NCBI RefSeq assembly: GCF_020360975.1
Contig: NW_025408667.1
Location: 558,001 to 622,000, forward strand
Length of the DNA stretch: 64,000 bases
From: Hirsutella rhossiliensis
Lineage: Eukaryota > Ascomycota > Sordariomycetes > Hypocreales > Ophiocordycipitaceae
Direction: 5' to 3'
Position numbers and translations under genes: made by a program
Part shown: piece after piece, positions 58,801 to 64,000 of the stretch
Layout: each line of letters opens with the position of its first letter
How positions within the stretch are numbered: the stretch's first letter is position 1
Notes under the pieces: generated by a model
What the model saw: only the letters and a program-made list of their open reading frames with translations
Database searches by the model: none
What the model was told of the DNA's origin: nothing

Positions 58801-60790
58801 AGAGCTACTTACTTAAATAAAACCCTTATCTAAGAGGTCCCTTAGCGTCTTCTTTAGTACTAGCAGCTCTATATATAATATACTATATAGCGGTCTAAAT
58901 AGTATAAGTAGTTCCTACCCCTTTTTATTAGTATAGAGTACGATCTTATAGTCTACCCCTAGCTTATATAGGTTAAGCTTATCCGCTTTCTAGGACTTAA
59001 ATAGTAGTAGGAGGTTATAAAAGCGCTTTAGTATCTACTACTATAGCTTAGGGCGACTTTAGCTTCTTTATTTAAAGGCCTATCGATATCCGCTTAAGCT
59101 AACTATATAGACCGCTATATTAGCTACTACCTAGCCTTGCCCTTACTCTACCTATTATATAGTTCCTATAAAGATAAAGGTAAGGACTTCTTATACTAAG
59201 TATAAAGCTTATATACTTAGTCCTATACTTATAGAACTATTATTATAGCGGACCTACTATTATATAGGCCTAAACTATAGCTTCCTTTAGTATAGAACTA
59301 AGTATAACTCTATATATAATAACTAGGGTTTCCTAAGGATTAAGGTAAACTCTAGTTAAGGGATTATATAGGCTATAATAAGCTTATAGTAACTATAGAC
59401 CTCTATAGCTAGCTATATAATACCCTTAATTACTATACCCTTTATTACGCTTAAGGCGCCCTTTACTTACCTTAAGGCAATCTTTTCTACTAGTACTTAT
59501 ATCTCTCGTATAAGCGCCTCGTTAACTATAGCGTAGTACTAATAGCCCTTATTTATAAGGGCGGTAATAGGTAAGGAGTTATTAATTATAACTTATATTA
59601 AGGTAGGCTCCTCTTTTATATAGGCGGATAATTCCTCCTTCTCCTTTACTAGTACTAGTAATTAGGGCTCTAAAGCCCGTCTTTACTTTAGAGCTACTTT
59701 TTTTCCTTTAAGCTTAGGGGGGCGGAGTCCTCCTTATCGTTTAAGGCAAGGAGCGGTTCTATCTTCGCTACTTAAACCGCTATAGGCCGCTTAGCTAAAA
59801 GGAAGGGGCATTTTAATATAAAGTATATAGATATACTATAACGTAAGTAGCGGCCGTTAGCCTTCTTCTTCTTAATTTCCTTACTTATTACTTACTTCGC
59901 CTACTACTTAAAGTATAATGCGGTATAAGGGGTAGTCGATAGCGTCTTCTTACTATATCTAGCCCGGTCTATATAGGTAGCCGATATTAAGGTATCCCTA
60001 TTTATATCGATAGCCGGTTATTTATCTTATAGAGGGGCGGTAATCCCGTCGCCGCTATATAGCGTGCGCTTATAGAGCTTCTAAAAACATAGCGTCTACT
60101 TATAGCCCTATACTACCTTTATTAACCGGCTTATATACTTACTATAGTTAGTAGGTATAATTATAGGGATAAGTAGCTCCTATAAGGCTAGCGTAATTAA
60201 ATTCTATAGCTATATAAGCTTTACGCTATCTTTCTATATTATAGTCCCCGCTACTTATAAGAGCGTTTCTTTAAAATTAGGAAGGAATTCGCTAAAGGTT
60301 TATCCGTCTCTTTACTTAAGGGTTTATAGCCTATCTTACGCTTTCTCTCGCTCTTATACGTTGCCGAACGTATATATAAGGTACTAGAAGAAGTCTTATA
60401 GGTCGCGTTTGCCCTTAGGGCTACCCTTATCTTAGAACCTAGAGATCCGCTATATCTAGGGCTCTAGTAGTATATAAAGAAGCGAATACTACGCTATATC
60501 GCGATAGCTATTTAGGCCCTATTTCTCGTTAGTTATAAACTTCGTTTATAGCTAGCTAAGGAAGAAGTAAAAGGACTCTAGCTTACTATCCTAAGTTAGC
60601 TAGGGGAGTAGCTTCTACGTTAGTAGTATCGCCGCTATAACTAGCGTTATAGAGGTCGTAAGGGTTAAAGCTAGTCTCGTAGACAGCTCCTTTAGTATAG
60701 CGAGAACCTTATCTTTCTTACTAGCTATCGCGCTTTTAATTACTTCTAGGATAGCTATACTTCCTATCTATCTAAGGAGGAGCGGAGTGC
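55850..60790 (-). pseudogene. Gypsy-D2 gag-pol relic with chromodomain
   Basis: Collinear with Gypsy-D1. Gag about 60790-59760, with the zinc-knuckle remnant at about 59856-59800 more mutated than in D1. Protease near 59570, RT catalytic segment YIDNILIYIS near 58470-58420, integrase core about 56980-56500, chromodomain about 56030-55950. Gag has about 140 bp (60330-60470) that D1 lacks. Confidence 0.88.
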
Positions 60791-60856
60791 TTCCTTAAGG
60801 AGGAGGCGCCCTCTTTAAAGAGATATCTATTAGATCTATTAGTTAATAGCTTATAC

Positions 60857-61042
60857 TATTATAGAGTAGGCAGAGGCGTATATATAGGTGCCGTTTATAG
60901 GATAATATTAATAAGCTATATAGAGCTCTCCTATACGCGGCTAGCCTATATATATATATATAGGATCCGGCCCTCTATATATAACTATATAGCTTAGGCC
61001 GTAGCCTAAGCCTATAACCTATAATAGTTAAAGACTCTTATA
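60857..61042 (-). repeat. Gypsy-D2 5' LTR (186 bp)
   Basis: Pair of 54126-54311; followed by the duplication GCGGC. Confidence 0.95.
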
Positions 61043-61047
61043 GCGGC

Positions 61048-62045
61048 TAGTAGTAGTAGCGGGGGCAGCGGTAGGCATAGTTAAAGGGACCGCTAATAAG
61101 GTAATAGAGGTAGTATCCTTAGTACTAAGGGAGTTAGTAGCGGAAGTAAAGGAGCTAGAGGAGAGGAACTTACTTAGGGATAAGGCCCTAGCGCTTAAGG
61201 GCGCGGAGATTATAATGGCAGCATTAGTAAGCGGTAAGGCGCTTCTTAGTAAGCCCCTATACTTACTTATATACGCCGGCCTTTTAAGCTAACGCTATAG
61301 CGAGTAAGATAAGAGGCGCCGCTTTATAAGCGTAGCTAGTATAAGTATACTAGTAATAACTACTACTATAGCGGCGCTTAACTTAGTTAGCGTAAGGGAG
61401 CTCTTATAATATATACTATATATAAAGGGCCGCGTAAGCGGCTCTAGCCTATACTTAGTACTTATACTTTAAAAAGTTAGCGGAAAATAACTATTATACT
61501 TACTAAGTAGCGGACTTATAGGGGTAGTAGAGGTAAAGGTAAGGGTAAAGGGGCCGGGCGTTATAAGTAGTAGTAAGGATAGCGTTATTACTTAAAAGGG
61601 CGATATAAGGGCGGCTAGCGTAGTAAAGGTAGAGGCGGCGGCGGTAGGCGCGGTTATAGGGGTATAGGTAAGAGCGGCGGTAGCGGTAGAGTTATTATTA
61701 GCCGCGCTTAGTATAGCGTCGATAAACGACTTTATACGCTTTAAGAAGGAGGAAGAAAAGGAAGGAAAAGTAGATATATCTACTATAAAAGTTAGTATAG
61801 TAAATCGCGGCCTTTTACTTTATAGGATAAAAGACTTATTAGTTAAAGTTATTATTACTACTATTACTACTATTATTATAGTAGCTATTCCTATAAATAC
61901 TTATTAATAGGGTAGCTTATATAGCTAGGAATAAACTAATACCTTAAGTAGAGCGGAATTACCTACTACTACTACTACTATAGTTAAAGAAGGAAGAAAA
62001 GAAAGGGAAGGAAGAAAAAAGGATGCCTCTTTATATACCCCTTAG
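61048..62045 (-). pseudogene. Gypsy-D3 antisense gene, 5' part
   Basis: Minus-strand relic with the same order as in D1 and D2: TATA box and pyrimidine tract (about 62045-61985), intron 1, hydrophobic exon 2 (about 61905-61845), intron 2 with ACTAAC near 61799, and exon 3 with SSFLKRIKSFIDAILSA near 61755-61700. The third intron keeps GCTAAC near 61480. The gene continues at 54125 after the Gypsy-D2 insertion. The best-conserved protein block across copies is SSFLExxESFxDAxLxAA. Confidence 0.58.
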
Positions 62046-62350
62046 TAAAAGAGGCTACTTAAGGCTAAAGAGATAAGTAACCTAAAACTTATATAGGTCT
62101 AGGCTAGCCGCCGGCCGCTTAAAGGTATATATAATAGGTTACACCCTTATTTATATAGCCTACTAGCCGATAGGTATAAAGCTAGGTTCTAGCTACTTAG
62201 GTTAATAAGCGCGGGGATAATAAGGCTAGTAAGGCTAGTATAATTAATAAGGAAGGGTAAGGTAAAGCTAGTAGTATAGGGAGCCTAAGGCCTAATTATA
62301 TAGAAGCCGTTAATAGGGCAGCGCCGCGCTATACTAAAGGAAGGGTATTA

Positions 62351-62536
62351 TATAAGAGTCTTTAACTATTATAAGTTATAGGCTTAAGCTTTAGCTTAAG
62401 CTATATAGTTATATATAAAGGGCTAGATCCTATATATATATATATAGGCTAGCCGTATATAAAAGAGCTTTATATAGCTTATTAATATTATCTTATAGAT
62501 AGTACTTATATATATACCTCTACTTACTTTATAATA
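62351..62536 (+). repeat. Gypsy-D3 3' LTR (186 bp)
   Basis: Reverse complement of the D1 and D2 LTRs: TATAAGAGTC ... TTTATAATA. The 5 bp that follow (GTTTA) would be the target duplication, but its partner is lost with the 5' LTR. Confidence 0.94.
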
Positions 62537-64000
62537 GTTTAGATCTTTTAAATTAGCTAATATTATAAGAGTAAGAGGGGCTATAATCCCTCTTTCTATT
62601 AAAGAAGCTAGATTTATTAAAAATTATATTCTTAGTTAAAATAACTTTTTATAAAAGAGGAATCTAGATTTAAAAGATATTTATAGAATTATAACTAATA
62701 AGGTAACTAATAAAGGCTTTAAGATTAAGCTTTCTTTTCTTCTTCCTTTTTAGCTATAAATTAATAGTTATAGTATATACCTTATAGCTATAGGTATAAA
62801 GGTAGGCTAGCGAGGCCCTCCTTTTTATAAAAAGCTTAAAAGAGGATTTTTAGTTTATTTCTTAGTTTAGCTCCCTAAGGTCCTTAGGGTCCCTAGGGGT
62901 TTAGTTTTAAAGGTAATAAGCGGTCTTAACGACTTCCCTTTAAAGTTTATATAGAAGCCTTATAGTAAGTCTTATTATATAGGCCCTTTTTATTATAGTA
63001 CCTCTTAATCTTTCCGCCCTTTTATTCTAGGCCTAGGTATTTAGTACTAATAGGAGGGGTAAAATATATCTTTTTCGAAGCTATTTTAAGATATCCTTTA
63101 TAAATAGCTCTCTATTAAACTATATCTTCTTTACTTTATAGCTAAAGTAGGATTTTATCTAATTAATAAAGTCTTAGAAGGTAAACTAGTTATACTTACT
63201 TAAGTAGGTCTATAAGAAATAAGGGAAAACTATCCTTAAAAAAGCATCTATAAAAAACATTACCTTAATAAAGCTTTCTTAGTTCTTAAAGACGTTAGTT
63301 TAGTCGACTTAAATTTCCTTATACGGCTAGTTTAGCCGTAAAGGGGTTTATCTAGAAATTTATCTCTTAGTCTTTCCTTAGCTATAGTATTTATATTTAA
63401 TAGTCTTTAAGCCCCTTATTTAAACGCCCTATTATTAGCCTAGCTTATATAAACCTAGGGGGCCTAAGTAACTAAGTTATACGTACTAAAGAAGACCGTT
63501 TCTTTAAGCTACTAAAAGAAGGTCCTTAAAACCTACCCTCTTAGTAAGGAAAGCTAACTTCTTAAGAGATTCCTTCTTAAGGATAGGTTAGAATTTAAGA
63601 ATAAATTAACCGAATTTCTCCTCGATAAGCTTAATTATTTAATTCTTTTAGACTAGCCTTATAGGCTTAGACGTTATATCCTAAAAGATTCCTTACTCTT
63701 AAAGAAAGCAGAAGGAAATTAAGCTCGTTAAAATTTAAGGGTAAAAAGCTACCCTTTTTTATTAAAGGATTTATATAGACCTATTAAGTAATTTTATTAA
63801 AAAATTTACCCTTCTATATCCCTCTATCTATATAGTTAATTCCCTAGTAATAAGGTATTCCCTTTATACCTTCTTAAAAGACTAAAATTATAAAAGGGTA
63901 TTATAGATATCGAGGAAAGTACTAAAATTAAGGATAGCTAATTTTTATAGGGGATAGTTAAAGGGTCTTAATAGGCGCTCTTACTAATCTATAAGGAAGA
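62537..64000 (-). mobile_element. Copia-A3 fragment, leaves the window
   Basis: The reverse complement matches Copia-A1 from about 37263 down to about 35850, covering integrase and the upstream gag-pol part, and includes the segment lost in A2. Gypsy-D3 was inserted into it at the position equal to 37263 of A1. Heavily RIPed, with TA at most former CA/TG sites. The remaining part of the element lies beyond 64000. Confidence 0.85.

Larger units (their letters stand above)
54126..61042 (-). mobile_element. Gypsy-D2, complete chromovirus (Ty3/Gypsy)
   Basis: A 6917-bp minus-strand element, duplication GCGGC (54121-54125 and 61043-61047), inserted into the antisense gene of Gypsy-D3, which lies in the opposite orientation. 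LTRs 54126-54311 and 60857-61042, both 186 bp. It is the longest copy of family D, with gag-pol at about 60790-55850 and an antisense gene at about 54660-55760. Confidence 0.95.
51556..62536 (+). mobile_element. Gypsy-D3, 5'-truncated chromovirus split by Gypsy-D2
   Basis: Third member of family D, in + orientation: 51556-54125 and 61048-62536 (about 4.1 kb of a 6.9-kb element). It begins inside the RT-RNase H connection and has its 3' LTR at 62351-62536, after a purine tract (AAAGGAAGGG). Gypsy-D2 interrupts it, with duplication GCGGC. The 5' half and 5' LTR are absent; the junction with the LINE at about 51550 is unexplained. The right end abuts Copia-A3. Confidence 0.88.

Noticed and set aside
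1..64000. CRISPR arrays, rRNA or tRNA genes, bacterial operons
   Set aside because: No regularly spaced repeats, no tRNA cloverleaf or rRNA-like segment recognised. The only tRNA-related matches are the retrotransposon primer sites. Fungal introns and RIP exclude a prokaryotic source.

Overview
The window is almost certainly from a filamentous ascomycete (Pezizomycotina) and consists essentially entirely of dead, nested retrotransposons; I found no convincing host gene. CpA and its complement TpG are strongly depleted over most of the sequence and TpA is everywhere. Reading frames of recognisable element proteins are broken mainly at TAA and TAG codons standing where Gln or Trp is expected. 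This is the signature of repeat-induced point mutation (RIP). Density of elements, lack of genes and heavy RIP suggest heterochromatin, possibly pericentromeric; that last point is inference.

Element names here are local labels. Left block (1-22350): the 3' part of a Ty3/Gypsy pol (Gypsy-C, + strand), a solo Copia-A LTR that largely escaped RIP (2342-2789), an unclassified stretch, then Gypsy-B (+, roughly 5140-19560). Gypsy-B is split by a complete Ty3/Gypsy element, Gypsy-A (7382-15205), and by a Copia-A solo LTR (16706-17179). To its right lie a minus-strand coding-like region and an inverted Gypsy-B fragment.

Middle block (22353 to about 51550): a 5'-truncated Tad1-like LINE on the + strand, cut into five pieces by four insertions: Gypsy-D1 (23087-29414, a minus-strand chromovirus), a Copia-B solo LTR (30116-30812), a complete Copia-B (30952-43321) that itself contains a complete Copia-A1 (33901-40069), and a complete Copia-A2 (43522-49501). 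Right block (about 51556-64000): the 3' half of Gypsy-D3 (+), split by a complete Gypsy-D2 (54126-61042, minus strand), and a Copia-A3 fragment (minus) that runs off the window. Exact 5-bp target-site duplications bound every complete LTR element and every solo LTR, so much of the insertion order can be read directly.

The most interesting content is a recurrent architecture. At least two unrelated Gypsy families (A and D), and perhaps a third (B), carry an extra gene on the strand opposite to gag-pol, between pol and the 3' LTR. The Gypsy-A gene has one apparent intron, a TATA box and a Zn2Cys6-like cysteine pattern followed by a charged, probably coiled-coil region. The Gypsy-D gene has a TATA box, a pyrimidine tract and three introns with fungal-type splice and branch signals; promoter, introns and protein sequence can be followed in all three copies. 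Both Copia families also show a primer-binding site complementary to the anticodon arm of initiator tRNA-Met, the half-tRNA mode known from Drosophila copia and yeast Ty5.
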